A stretch of DNA of 64,000 nucleotides from Brachypterus glaber (lineage: Eukaryota > Arthropoda > Insecta > Coleoptera > Kateretidae). The notes beneath the pieces were generated by a model that saw only the letters and a program-made list of their open reading frames with translations, searched no databases and was not told where the DNA came from. Positions 48,592 to 59,699 of this stretch are shown in pieces. Made by a program: the position numbers and the translations under genes. Numbering within the stretch: position 1 is the first letter of the stretch; each line of letters begins with the position of its first letter. Where the stretch lies: positions 83,312,895 to 83,376,894 of the forward strand of contig OY294044.1 of the NCBI GenBank assembly GCA_958510825.1, read 5' to 3'.

Positions 48592-49954
48592 AAATAATAC
48601 ATTTTTTTTAAAGCCCTGTCTTGAACAGTCGCAACTATTCGCAACAAATTTTATGAGTTTTCCAAAGAATAAGTCTCTATCTTTTGAATAAATCTAAACT
48701 CGATAGTGGGTAACTTTGGCGAGTATAACTACCAGACTCAAATTTGGAAAAAAAATACACCAAAAAATAAAATAAAAATGACACTTACTGAAAACGTATT
48801 TTGTTAGTTAATGTAAGAGATATAGCTACAAGGAGCTACGTAAAATAGGCACACTTAACTGCTTCACCAGAATCAATGGTATTTATTTATAACTGTAAAA
48901 AGGAAAAATAGCTACTTGTAGGCGAAGGAGGCCAAAAAACAAAACTTGCACTTAAAATTACCACTTTTTCGTTTCGACCGATCGTAGTGGGGCTAGGAAT
49001 GTACCGGGAGTGGGGGATATACTGTATCTAATTTAAAAATCTCTCGACTTTTTATAGGACCTTCCCTTTTCTGCTTACCGTAAAGTTTTTATGACAGACT
49101 TTTGGCTGGCTAGATTAGCCAAATACCCTTCTGTGGGACGGACGGACTGGCGTACTTTTTTTTTCATGAAATTAAGAATTTTTTGTCGGACGGTTTTTTG
49201 GAGGTTTAGGAAAATTCGAATTAACCGCAAATTGATTCATTCTTAAAAAAAGAATAGTAGTCATTTTGTCCATTATTTCCTAAATAATTTATTTTAACCT
49301 TTAATTATAAAAGATTTTTTAATAAAGTTACTATTAGGTACTATTTACTAGTTTAGTAAACTTTACTATATACGTTAAAATACGGGTCACTAGCAATTTT
49401 GCAGGAATACTTTAAATAATTGAAAAACTTATCTAGCTAACAATGCATGCTTTTCACTGAAAAGTTTAAAAGTGTTGTTCCCAGTTTTCTTATTTTATTG
49501 TGTAAAGTTTTGGCCTCTAAGTTTTACATATTTTCTAAGCTATTTTTTTGATGTTAATCCTGATTTCGTTAAAAGATTTGTCACTACACAGTGAGAATTT
49601 TCGAAATAAATAAATTTGATAACTGAAAATATATATTTTGGACAAGTCGATTTTTATTTTGAGCTGGGCATTTTTTGATTTTTCTCACATGAGAGACGTG
49701 ATAACCTTCTGTCGTTAAGAAGCGCCATCTTTAAAGGTTATTTAAATAGATAGAAATTTTAAAATTATGTACGCACGAATACTTTTTCCATTAAAAAAAA
49801 CCCTATCCCCCTGTCCACATCTAATATGCAAATTTTCGAAAATTCATTTATTATTTCTTATAGTAAATTTATTTTTTTAAACCAAATTAGTTATTTTTGC
49901 AACCTAAATCCATATTGGAAGACAACAACCCTCCTATATCAGTAAAAAGTACGA
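48592..49954. other. No gene recognised
   Basis: Short GACGGACGGAC tract near 49137. No ORF or repeat assigned. Confidence 0.5.
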
Positions 49955-50248
49955 AAGTGAAGTCAAGTACCTAAACTAACCCCTAGATGGAAATAGTGTA
50001 TTTAATTATAAGTAAGGGTTAGCCTTTGTGCCTCCTGATGGTCCTTTGACGATAGCCGCATATTTAAAACTTCTGCTTTTTAAATGTTAAGGTTTGGACT
50101 TTTGGCAAGTGAAGTCAAGTACCTAAACTAACCCCTAGATGGAAATAGTGTATTTAATTATAAGTAAGGGTTAGCCTTTGTCCCTCCTGATGGTCCTTTG
50201 ACGATAGCCGCATATTTAAAACTTCTGCTTTTTAAATGTTAAGGTTTG
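49955..50248 (+). repeat. Recent 142-bp tandem duplication
   Basis: 49955-50096 and 50107-50248 differ at one position (GTGCCTCC against GTCCCTCC), separated by GACTTTTGGC. The near identity marks it as young compared with the rest of the window. Confidence 0.9.
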
Positions 50249-50522
50249 TTTATACAATTTAAAAAGTATTTAAGTTTGACAATTTATAAAACTCTTATAA
50301 GACATAAATGACATTCAAATTCCCATACTGAAAATTTAAGTGGAGATAAAAATAAAGGAAATTCATTCATTTATTGTTAAATAATTTTTAAAAAATATGT
50401 AAATTTTATTAATAAATTAAAAATAAAATAATTTAAAATTATTAAATTTTTTTAACCAATTAAAGAAAAATAACAAACATTTTGTTCATATATTATTTTA
50501 TATAAAATAATAATTCAAATGA

Positions 50523-50957
50523 CTGCTAAACAACTTTTACGGTAAAATAATTGAAGTTAAGCCACTAAAAAAGAGAAATGATTTATTTCAGGCTATGATG
50601 CAGGTGGATGTTGAAACTTACAACAACATTTTTTCTTTAGGATATGGTAAGTTGTATCTAGGTTATAATTCCTGTAATGTTTATGATGCTATTGACGTTA
50701 AAAGATGTTTCAACTGTTGCGGTTTTCATCATTTTTCAAGCGATTGTAAAAGCTCTGATCCTTTTTGTTCTAAATGTGGGAATAAACACCTAATCAATGA
50801 TTGTAAATCTACCTTACTTAACTGCATAAACTGTCTAAATCACAACAAGGCTAAACATACTAATCTAGATACAAACCATGCTGCGTGGAGTTCCAAATGT
50901 CCAATTTCTATTGACAGGGTAAATGAAATTAAGTCATCTTTGTTTTTTACTAAATAG
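50523..50957 (+). CDS. LINE ORF1 fragment, gag-like zinc-knuckle protein
   Basis: C-terminal part of the RNA-binding ORF1 protein that coats LINE RNA. The open frame has no true start: it begins after an in-frame TGA at 50520, and the first ATG is at 50595. Counted from that ATG there are three cysteine clusters: C38-x2-C41-x4-H46-x4-C51, C58-x2-C61-x3-H65-x4-C70, and a third starting C77-x2-C80 with H95 and C102. The leader before them (KKRNDLFQAMMQVDVETY region) looks like ordinary ORF1 sequence, so the copy is truncated further upstream. The frame stops at TAG (50955-50957), and ORF2 continues in the same frame immediately after it. Confidence 0.85.
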   Translation: MLNNFYGKIIEVKPLKKRNDLFQAMMQVDVETYNNIFSLGYGKLYLGYNSCNVYDAIDVKRCFNCCGFHHFSSDCKSSDPFCSKCGNKHLINDCKSTLLNCINCLNHNKAKHTNLDTNHAAWSSKCPISIDRVNEIKSSLFFTK

Positions 50958-53815
50958 CAACCACAAAATCTCTCAAATGGAGTAGCCAAGTCAAAAGAGG
51001 TCCTGATTTACTATCAAAACGCTCGCAGTCTCGTAAATAAAACACATACATTTCTTAATGGAGTTATTTCCAACGAGTTCCCCATATTATGTATTTCTGA
51101 ATCCTGCACACAGGACTGGTTATTAAATAGGGAAATTTTTACTGAAAATTATTCTGTGTTCAGATCGGATCGTAATCTAGTAGCACACAACAAGTCTCGA
51201 GGAGGCGGAGTTCTAATCGCTGGTCTAACAAATATGTTTTCTATGACTGAACTGGATCTCTCATTTATACGTAGTGCATTGCCCCTAATTGATATAGTAG
51301 GTGTACAATTTATCTATAAGCATTACATTTTTTATGTGTTTTCTTTATACATTCCTGATACAACTAAAACTGCACATTATGAAAGTCTATTTGATTGTTT
51401 GGAGTCATTAGATTGTCTAAATGAAGCTGACGTATATTTTATAGGTGACTTTAACCTAACAGAATATTCAAGTAACATTACTACTCCTAAAACATTAGCT
51501 TTTAAAAGATTTTGTAATTATTACGATCTACTTCAACAAAATTTTATTCTTAATGGCAATGAACGGTTATTAGATTTGGTTTCTGCAAATAAAAGATGTC
51601 GAGTTGAAAAGGCTCATGATTTGCTAGTTAAGGAAGATCTTCCCGATCACCCTGCTTTATGTATTTTTATTAATACACACATTATTGAGAAGAATAATTT
51701 TCCCACCAACGAAACATCCAAATATAATTTTAAAAAAACTAACTTTAAAGGCTTATATCAAGAATTGTCTGTACTGGATTGGTCTATTCTTAGTAACCTT
51801 ACAGAAGTCAACATTGCATGTAATGCTTTTTATAATAAGCTTGAGTCTATTTTTGAGAAATATGTGCCTAATATTATCAGTAAAAGTAGTTCTTATCCTA
51901 AATGGTTTACAAAAGGCATCATTAAAGATATAAAATTAAAACATAAATTTTGGAAAAAATATAAACAAACATTCGATCCATCTGCTTTGGAAAGTTTTCA
52001 GTCATTGAGGTCAAAAATTAAACTTAATATAAAGGTTTCATATAAATCATATCTTGAAAATGTCGAAAACAACATTACAAAAAACCCAAATAGTTTTTGG
52101 TCCTACGTTAATAATAAGAGAGGTTCGGATCCTATACCCAATTTACTCGTCTATGAAGAAACAGAACTAAAGGATCCACAAAGCATAGTAAATGCGTTTG
52201 CGACGTTTTTTCAAAAATCTTATGGGGCGAGCAGTTCTGCAAAAAACTTAAATTTCGAATCAAACAGTCATAACAATAATTACTTTAACATTATTCAAAT
52301 TAAAAAGCGTGATGTCTTATGTGCTCTCAGAAGTTTAAAATCAAAATTTACTGCTGGTCCGGATGGTGTACCCTCATTTCTATTAAAAGACTGCGCTTCT
52401 GTTCTATCAGCTCCTTTAACTGTTTTTAATTTAGCCCTTAAGACTGGTAAGTTTCCAGACAAGTGGAAAATATCAAAAATAATTCCTATTTTTAAAAAGG
52501 GTGTCAAGAAAAAGGTGGAGAATTACCGCCCTATAACTTTAATCTCAAATTTTGCAAAAGCTTTTGAGATAGTCTTACACAAATTAATTTACGCTAATAT
52601 CAATCACTTATTATCTAAATATCAACATGGATTTTTAAGAGGAAGATCTACAATTACGAATCTCTCATGTATTCTTGAATATATTTCAAAGTTTTTAGAC
52701 TATGGTGAGCAAATTGACGTGATATACACAGACTTCTCAAAAGCTTTTGACGTGCTGGATCATATTATTCTTCTTAAGGCAATGTATGACATGGGATTCT
52801 CCATAGATTTAATAAATTTTTTCTACTCCTACCTAGTGGATAGATTACAATTTGTAGAGTATCGCGGCTTCAAATCTTGGTTATTTCTGGCAACGTCAGG
52901 GGTACCCCAAGGGTCTATATTGGGCCCTTTACTCTTTCTTATATTTGTTAATACCATTTTTAATTTAATTGTTGTACCAGCACTTGCTTTCGCAGATGAT
53001 GCTAAACTATATTACAGAATAAAAAGTATATTAGATTGTCAATTACTTCAAAATGCTTTAAATAATTTGGTTAAATGGTGCGAAAAAAATAAGTTACCCC
53101 TTAACGCTGCAAAATGTAATGTTCTCTCATTCACCAGGAAAAATAATACTTTGCAATTTAATTATAAAATTGGAGACAGAATCTTAACCAGAGTTTCTGA
53201 AATTAGAGATTTGGGAGTTACATTTGATAGTAGATTAGACTTCGGAGTTCATATAGAAAAAACTATATCATCAGCATTTCGCAGTCTTGGCTTTGTCATT
53301 AGAAATAGCTATGGCTTTAAGGATAAATCTGCCCTATTCATACTTTTTAATTCATTTGTCTTGTCAAAACTTGAATATGCTAGCCTAATTTGGAATCCTA
53401 AATTTAAATATCAAAGTGATAGTATCGAAAAAATTTTAAGAAAATAATTAAAATTCGTTAGTTTTAAAATTGATGGTGTTTATCCCAATACAGGCATTAA
53501 TAACCAACTTTTACTTGACAGATTTAATGTTAATACTTTAAAAAGCAGAAGAGCTACCAACTCTGTTCTTTTTTTGTATAAAATAATTAATAACAAAATT
53601 GACTGTCCCGAACTTTTGGAAATGTTAAATTTTCATGTTCCTACAGCAAATACTCGTTCATGTAATACTTTTTACTTATTAAAACCTAGAACCAACTTAC
53701 CTAAATTTTCTACTCAATGTGCAATAATTATCATGCAATTCAATCAGATGTAGATATATTTAACTGCAGCCCCAGTCGTATTAAATTTACATTTCGCCAA
53801 TTGGACCTGGATTAA
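50958..53815 (+). pseudogene. LINE ORF2, APE endonuclease plus reverse transcriptase, broken near its end
   Basis: Polyprotein that nicks target DNA and copies LINE RNA into it. Endonuclease motifs appear in order: IYYQNARSL from 51006, CISES (catalytic Glu position) near 51093, GDFN at 51444-51455, and PDHPAL near 51645 in place of the usual SDHH. RT motifs follow: GPDGVPSFLLKD near 52360, NYRPITL, QHGF, TDFSKAFD, GVPQGSILGPLLF near 52900, and catalytic FADD at 52989-53000. The frame ends at an in-frame TAA (53445-53447), but typical C-terminal sequence continues in the same frame. A one-base shift near 53720 then leads to the likely natural end at 53815. There is no in-frame ATG before the endonuclease motif; the first is at 51234, after the catalytic Asn and Glu. 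The copy cannot make a full protein as it stands. Confidence 0.9.
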
Positions 53816-54099
53816 CATTTTTTTTTTTGTGTACCTTGTATATTAATTAACCTTTAAATTTTTTGTCAAGACTCTTTGTTTCGATGTGACTCATCCTAGA
53901 ATTGGTTTTATACTGTTGGATGTAACTTAAATAAATAAAATAAAATAAATAAATAAATAAAATAAATACTCAAAAACAAAAGCTAGTAAAAATCTTTTTT
54001 TTGAGCACGCCTGTAGCTTATTAGGTTTATTATTAACTGTTAACTTTATTAATAACATCATAATACGAGTGATTTGTGTTAGGTAAATCACCCTGTATT

Positions 54100-54211
54100 C
54101 AAAAGAATAGTTTAAGTTGTCTTATTTAAATGTTACAAATTTAAAGTTGATATCTGAACTCGTTCAAAAATAAAAACTTCCTCTTTGGACTTGACTTTTG
54201 GACCGCACTGT
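54100..54211 (+). repeat. Right-end fragment of the CAGTGCGGTCC MITE
   Basis: AATAGTTTAAGTTGTCTTAT to GACTTTTGGACCGCACTG then TA, matching the right end of 39457-40160. Confidence 0.75.
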
Positions 54212-54834
54212 ATACGATGATAATAAATAAAATTGTTTCGGCAGATTTTCTAACTATATTTGCCAAGGGGTATTTGGTATCTACCGCTGTTTATTCAATA
54301 GATATAAGATCTGGTCTTGTATTTTCCTCATTAAAATCCGCTCCGCTTCGATGGGCTCGGGAAACTTTATGCTACGGGGCTAAAACAGACAGTTTAAGTA
54401 TATAAATAACTATTAGTTTAGTTCATTTATTAACGCTGTTTCAGCTAAAACTACCGGAGCCGCTAGCTCCAAAACTAAATAAAAGATATTTAAGATCTAT
54501 AAAAAGCATGGTATAGATATAATGTTTGACTATATTTTTTCATAAACTAGAGCCCGCAATGTCCCATGGTGTGGACGACGCGATGCTTTAAAATATTTTT
54601 TGGACAGCTGAAATGTTGAAAAGTATTTTTTTCAAAAAAGGGCAATTTTATTATTTTTTTTGTTATTACAATAAAATTGAAATCTCTACTGGTATCTGAA
54701 ATTCTGAGCATAATAAATGTAAATATTTACATTTACAATTGCAAATATCTCAAAAAATTTTAAATTTATAGATTTTTAGGTAACTACAAATGATTATAAT
54801 TAAAAGTACAACATTTACAGCTATTTAAAAATAT

Positions 54835-54949
54835 TAGATCAAATAATAGTATATTACATATCATCTTAAGAAAACTTCATATTTGAAGCTCTAGCCTTGA
54901 AATATGAAGGTTTCTTAAAATGATATATAATATACTATTATTTGATCTA
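54835..54949. repeat. 115-bp hairpin with AATAGTATATTA ends
   Basis: TAGATCAAATAATAGTATAT...AAGAAAACTTCATATTT pairs with AAATATGAAGGTTTCTT...ATACTATTATTTGATCTA. A GC-rich palindrome (GGCCGAAGGC) lies just outside, at 54967. Confidence 0.8.
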
Positions 54950-57297
54950 TTAAATTTGACCGATGGCCGAAGGCTGAGGTCAAATATAGATCTTGAGCAT
55001 TGAAATGAATTTTATTAACAAGGTATGTATACTTTTTTATTCACAATTATTTTGTATTAAAAATAAAGACAAAGTTTTGGAATTTTGAAATCTGAAAGGG
55101 TTAATTCATTCTTAATCATGTCATGACTCATAATTATTGATTGTTAACTTACATTTTTGCTTAGAATTCACACATAATCTCACAAAGAACACAATATTTA
55201 CTCTTATGACAATTTCACATAACAACATACTTTGAAACACAATATTTCTTCATTTTATCAATTGGAATATGAAACCTTAGAACATAAATGAAACACTCTC
55301 TGAACTGCGTGTGGCCACTACACTACGGCGCCATCTAGCAACGAGAATAAATTACATAAGCATTTATTTAGTTAATGTTTAACTATATTTTTTGTAAAAT
55401 TTAGTACTTAAAACGGCGCATAAACTGGCTTTATATAAACATAACTAAAAATTATTTTTTTACTAATACCTTTATACTCTGCTAATACCTTACCAAGCCG
55501 CGACATCTATAAACGAGTAGATGTATTTTCATAATAACCTAGGAACATTTATAAAATAGTAGCTTTTCAATAAATTTAAATATCAGGGCAGGCCGGGTTT
55601 GTTTTCTCTTGGTCAGTAATAAAAATTGTTAACTGCTTTTTAATAGCTATAACAATAGACTCCTTTCTTAAACACTTACAGTGCAAGTAATGTGCTTATT
55701 GTAATATGAATTTGAATAAAAATTATTTCAAAACTCAGAACAACAGTTTTTAATGGATAGTAGCTCCTTTTTATTTATTTTTTTGTAATTTAATAAACGT
55801 CAATAAATATACTAATTTTTCAAATATTTAGATTTTTATGGTCCAATATGCTGCCGTCATAGCTTAAAATAAGGTATTATTTTTTTATCTAGTAGGCAAT
55901 GATGTAGTTCAGTTTTAAACCTAGTCTCATAATCTATGACAGTTTTTGACATTTATTTTAAAATATACCATATTGTGAGAACAAAAATTTGTAATAAGTA
56001 ACAATTTATAAAAAATAATATTCTATTAAACAGGAGTACTCAGAGGCAACTAAAAATAAACTGAAAGGAATCAAAAAGCAACAACAAAGAAAACACCCAT
56101 AGAAGAAGCGGAATATTTAATAACACAAGGAGATGAATAAAAAACATCAATTTAACCCATTCGTAGCCATGTTCCTATATTTATTGGAACATCGCATAAT
56201 TCATTCTCCCGCTACTAGGTGGGAGTAGTTGTATATTTCTCATTCGACAAAATCCCCGGTGTATGATTTAAGTCATATAACAGTGCCTGGCAGGCACTGC
56301 CTGTGTTATGTTTATCAAAAATTAAAAAAAAAATAAGCAAATATTAAGCAAAAATTAAGCAAAAAAAAAAAATAAAAAAAAATAATGGTTTATCTTTACT
56401 GGATATTGTTTCGACCTTTGGTCGATAAATAAAATTAGAGAAGATATTTCAAATACGTAAGTAGGTAGGTATATTTCAAATACGTAAGTAGTAGTATATT
56501 TTTGCTTAAAAAGAAGTACCTATCACTTTGTCATATTTAGTTTTTAAACTAAAAATAAATAAAATAACTTTGCACATTAATGTATCAATCGAATACAAAT
56601 CAAAAACATGTATGTTTTCTGTGAGGCCAAGGGAAAAGTTTTAACCTCAAAACTAAAATTATTTTCCCAAAACATGTAACAGAAGCGATTATAGCTGCAG
56701 AATAATACATATCGAGGTTATAATCAAAAGCACAAAATTATTGAAGGTGGATTTATTACAAAAAAGACAAAAACATACAAAAAATTGAAGGAATTTAAAT
56801 TGTCAAATTAGGCTAAAGACACTTAGCGCATGACGAGTTTTAAATGATGCATTTTTGGCAGGTTTACGATAAAACAAAAATGTAAAATAATTTTTTATTT
56901 AATATTTTTTTCTTCAAATAAACTTTGTAAACAGTTATTTATATTTTTTTTTCATAATTTTACACTGTTTTAAAGAAAAACATGTTTCTTATTTAGCTCA
57001 AAACTCGCCATTAAAACGATATCCTTCTTTGCCAGCATTATTTGACGCCACGCGTTTTCTAGGAGACTTTGGTTATCTAAGATCCTGTTTACTTTTTTTT
57101 TCGAGCTATTTTATATATTTGCAAAAGAATATAATGCTGTCTGTTACATTTTTTCAAATTAGTATTCGAAATGTTAATAATTTCAAGCATCTTTTACCTA
57201 TACACTGTATAGTATACCTAAAGCAGTCGTGCATGAGTATTTATTTATATTTTTTAAAGAATATTATACCATTTTTATAAAACCCTATTACTGACAT
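54950..57297. other. No confident gene; possible piggyBac-like end
   Basis: 56156 reads TTAACCCATTCGTAGCC followed by a palindrome GTTCCTATATTTATTGGAAC; no partner end was found. AGTGCCTGGCAGGCACT at 56282 is a near palindrome. Frames at 57029 have no motifs. Confidence 0.5.
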
Positions 57298-57725
57298 AAG
57301 GGAACGTTCAAGTATTACATAACGCAAAATTTGGCCATTTTTGACCCCCACCCCCTCCCATTTGTAACGTGACATTTGTTTTTTAAAAAGTAAAGAATAT
57401 GAAAGGAAATTTTGCTTTGACATTTAAACCGGCTTTTTAACAGGTTATCGCTTCAATGTTTTAACCGAAAACCGATTTGTGGTAATTTCTGTAACCGGTT
57501 AACCGGAAAACGGGTATTGCCTACGGTTTTCTATGTCTATTTTTTTATTTAAAGGATTTAATAAAATTTGCAACGAATCTGTCTTTTAGGCCTAGATCAT
57601 TATAAGTTTGTAATTTTTTAAGTGTTATGTAACATTTTTCTGACATCCACCCCTCCTCTGTAACGCGGCGTAACGTTTTTTGACCCCCCCACCCCTCCAA
57701 GTGCGTTACGTAATACTTGAACTTT
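57298..57725. mobile_element. ~430-bp hAT-like MITE
   Basis: AAGGGAACGTTCAAGTATTA on the left pairs with TAATACTTGAACTTTCC on the right. A 7-bp CTGACAT repeat flanks it. The arms include C-rich tracts. Parts of the same end occur at 19845-19880 and 41445-41480. Confidence 0.78.
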
Positions 57726-57744
57726 CCCTGACATTGAGAAGGCT

Positions 57745-57779
57745 TAAGTATTATTATTATTATGCCACTTAATGTTTTA

Positions 57780-57836
<57 letters not shown>

Positions 57837-57916
57837 TAATAAATTTAGAAAGCTTATGTTTTATTATTATAATACCGCTTACTGTTTTAGTTAATAATAA
57901 TTATATTAACAATAAT

Positions 57917-57950
<34 letters not shown>

Positions 57951-57955
57951 TGACT
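57745..57955 (+). repeat. (ATT/AAT)n microsatellite in a duplicated context
   Basis: Two blocks of AAT repeats, the longer at about 57781-57836 and a shorter at about 57893-57949. Each is preceded by GCTTA..TTTTATTATTAT.AT.CC.CTTA.TGTTTTA, so the unit of about 113 bp is itself duplicated. It lies about 110 bp past the receptor splice donor. Confidence 0.85.
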
Positions 57956-58061
57956 CTATAAATAAAAGTTTATATATTTTCTGCATTTTTACCCTTTACA
58001 GCCCTTTGATACAGCTTGTAAAAAAAACTTCGAATAATAAGAAATAATAAGAATTTCTTAC

Positions 58062-58816
58062 CTGTACAGCATCCTTTCCTGCCGATCAGCTTCCATGTAT
58101 ATTCTATAGTACATACAAATCATAACCATACCGGGCACCCAAAAACTAACACTCGACGATATAACCGAATATGTTCTGTTCACAGTAAACATACACAAAT
58201 GCGGGTTCTTCCTGCGAAACTCTAAATGTTCACTGGTAGTGTACCAACCCATAAATATCGGCAAAAACGACAAAAACCCTGGACTACACCAAACTATTGC
58301 CAACATAAGAATAAGTCGCGAATTGGTCATGATTAGAGGATAGTCTAGAGGTTGAACAATCGCGTAATAACGGTCTACACTTATACAACACAGATGTAAA
58401 ATAGATGCGGATGAGAAATAAACGTCTAAGGAGTTCCAAACGTCGCACATATAATATCCAAAAATCCAGATACCACCGGTTAACTCAACACTAAAGTTAA
58501 AACACATAGCCCAGATGGCTACCAACATGTCAGCTAATGCTAAACTCACTACGAAATAGTTCGTTATAACTCGCAGTTTTCTGTGTCTCATAACGGAAAC
58601 TATCACCAGTAAGTTTCCGAATAACGCGGCGATTATTATAAGAGCCATAACTGTAGTTTTTAAGGCCATTAGAAAACAGAATGTCCAGGTGTAAGTTGGC
58701 CATGATTTTAAGTCTGTAAATACTGAGTGAGTCGATATATTTTCTTCTAAAGCGTCAGTCGCGTTTTGTATACTGGATTCGGTGATTTGGTCGCTTATTA
58801 CAACTAGTTTGTTCAT
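58062..58816 (-). CDS. Beta-adrenergic-like octopamine receptor, first coding exon (N-terminus to TM5)
   Basis: Class A amine GPCR of the insect octopamine beta group, a plasma-membrane receptor that normally couples to Gs and raises cAMP. The exon encodes 251 codons plus two bases. Visible landmarks: N-glycosylation sites N18 and N26 in the extracellular tail; TM1 with GN at 67-68; TM2 with LAxAD, D96 = D2.50; C124 before TM3; amine-binding D131 = D3.32; DRY at 148-150 (17 residues after D131, as expected); W176 in TM4; ECL2 with N213 (NRT) and C208; TM5 with S220, S221, S224 and P228 (5.42, 5.43, 5.46, 5.50). The exon ends in [10 protein letters not shown] at a CAG|GTAAG donor (intron begins at 58061), so reading through to the TAA at 58058 is artificial. 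The start is the first ATG not followed at once by a stop. TM6-7 must lie in exons I could not find. Motifs fit Oct-beta-2R or Oct-beta-3R; subtype not decided. Confidence 0.92.
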
Positions 58817-58837
58817 TTTGTAGAATGTTTTCTTGGT

Positions 58838-58876
58838 TCACATTAGTTTTAGGAAAATGTTGCGTTTCGTCTTCAT
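58838..58876 (-). CDS. Upstream ORF (12 codons) in the receptor 5' leader
   Basis: A 12-codon reading frame, MKTKRNIFLKLM then TGA, sits between the predicted splice acceptor and the receptor ATG. It is in the same frame as the receptor and its stop codon lies 21 bases before that ATG. Such uORFs often damp translation of amine-receptor mRNAs; that role here is inference. It depends on the acceptor at 58884 being used. Confidence 0.45.
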   Translation of the reverse strand: MKTKRNIFLKLM

Positions 58877-58883
58877 GATTTTT

Positions 58884-58901
58884 CTGAAAAAAAAAGTATA
58901 A
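58884..58901 (-). promoter_or_regulatory. Splice acceptor of the 5'-UTR part of the receptor exon
   Basis: Read on the minus strand, a run of nine T is followed directly by CAG, giving a strong acceptor whose first exonic base is 58883. It implies that at least one non-coding exon lies at higher coordinates and that the exon seen here runs 58062-58883. No promoter could be recognised upstream. Confidence 0.7.
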
Positions 58902-59117
58902 ATTAATGCCTGTTTTGAGTAAATAAGTTTTTTTGTATTTTTTTATTATTATACTCTTTACAGCTGTAAAGACACTACGCTTAGGTGGTGCATATAATAT
59001 TTTTTCTACTACCTAAAGCTAGTAACACCAAATATCAGTACCTATGCGTCTTTAGTCTTTAGTGTTCGAGACTAAAGTTTAGTTTAGAATAGAAAACTTA
59101 TAGTTAGAAAAGAAAAC

Positions 59118-59311
59118 TTTTCTAAGCAAGATAGTAAATTAAAAATCGCACAGTGAATATTTTTAAAACAGATTCCAATACTGGATGTGCGAATATACTG
59201 CGTAGTTTATTTTATAAAACATAACTATATTCTATACACAAACATATACTATTCAAACCTGTTGTAAAAATATTTACTGTGCGATTTTTAGTTTACTATC
59301 TTGCTTGAAGA
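59118..59311. mobile_element. ~190-bp hairpin MITE upstream of the receptor exon
   Basis: TCTAAGCAAGATAGTAAATT...CGCACAGTGAATATTTTTA pairs with TAAAAATATTTACTGTGCG...TTTACTATCTTGCTT. It lies in the presumed 5' intron, about 230 bp from the splice acceptor. Confidence 0.78.
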
Positions 59312-59699
59312 AACAGACCATAGTTACTTTTAAATAAGAGATCAAAGAATACAATTTTTATAATGCACAAAAATGACATTTTACTGTATGATTGTAAATA
59401 AAAACCTAACTTAGTATGCCGTTATACTATTACACGTTTATATAATAAAACCAGTGAATTGCAAAATAATATGGCTTTATAAATTTTAAAATAACTAAAA
59501 AATTGATGAACAAAATGATTTAATTAAAAGTCAATATTCATTTAAACAATGAAGCGAGAAGAGGCGTGTTTACTTTGTTTTCAATATTAAAACGATTTTG
59601 GATGCATATAGGCCGCCAGAAAAATAGTAAAAAAGTAGATGAATCCCCACGGCAAAAAAATAAAACATTAAAAATGCAGGTCTTTACACTAATAATTTG

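Larger units (their letters stand above)
50521..53967 (+). mobile_element. 5'-truncated non-LTR retrotransposon (CR1/Jockey group)
   Basis: A LINE copy of about 3.4 kb. It carries the last third of a zinc-knuckle ORF1, a nearly complete endonuclease plus reverse transcriptase ORF2, a short 3' UTR and a 3' tail of AAATA/AAAT repeats at about 53929-53967. The 5' end is lost, as is usual for copies made by target-primed reverse transcription: the ORF1 frame opens at 50523 behind a TGA. I could not identify a target-site duplication. The FADD motif and overall RT pattern suggest the CR1/Jockey group (CR1, L2, Crack or Daphne type); the clade is not settled by eye. Confidence 0.93.

Noticed and set aside
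51156..53447. A 763-aa protein starting at 51156
   Set aside because: 51156 is GTG inside the endonuclease domain. The domain continues upstream in frame to 50958, so this is not a natural start.
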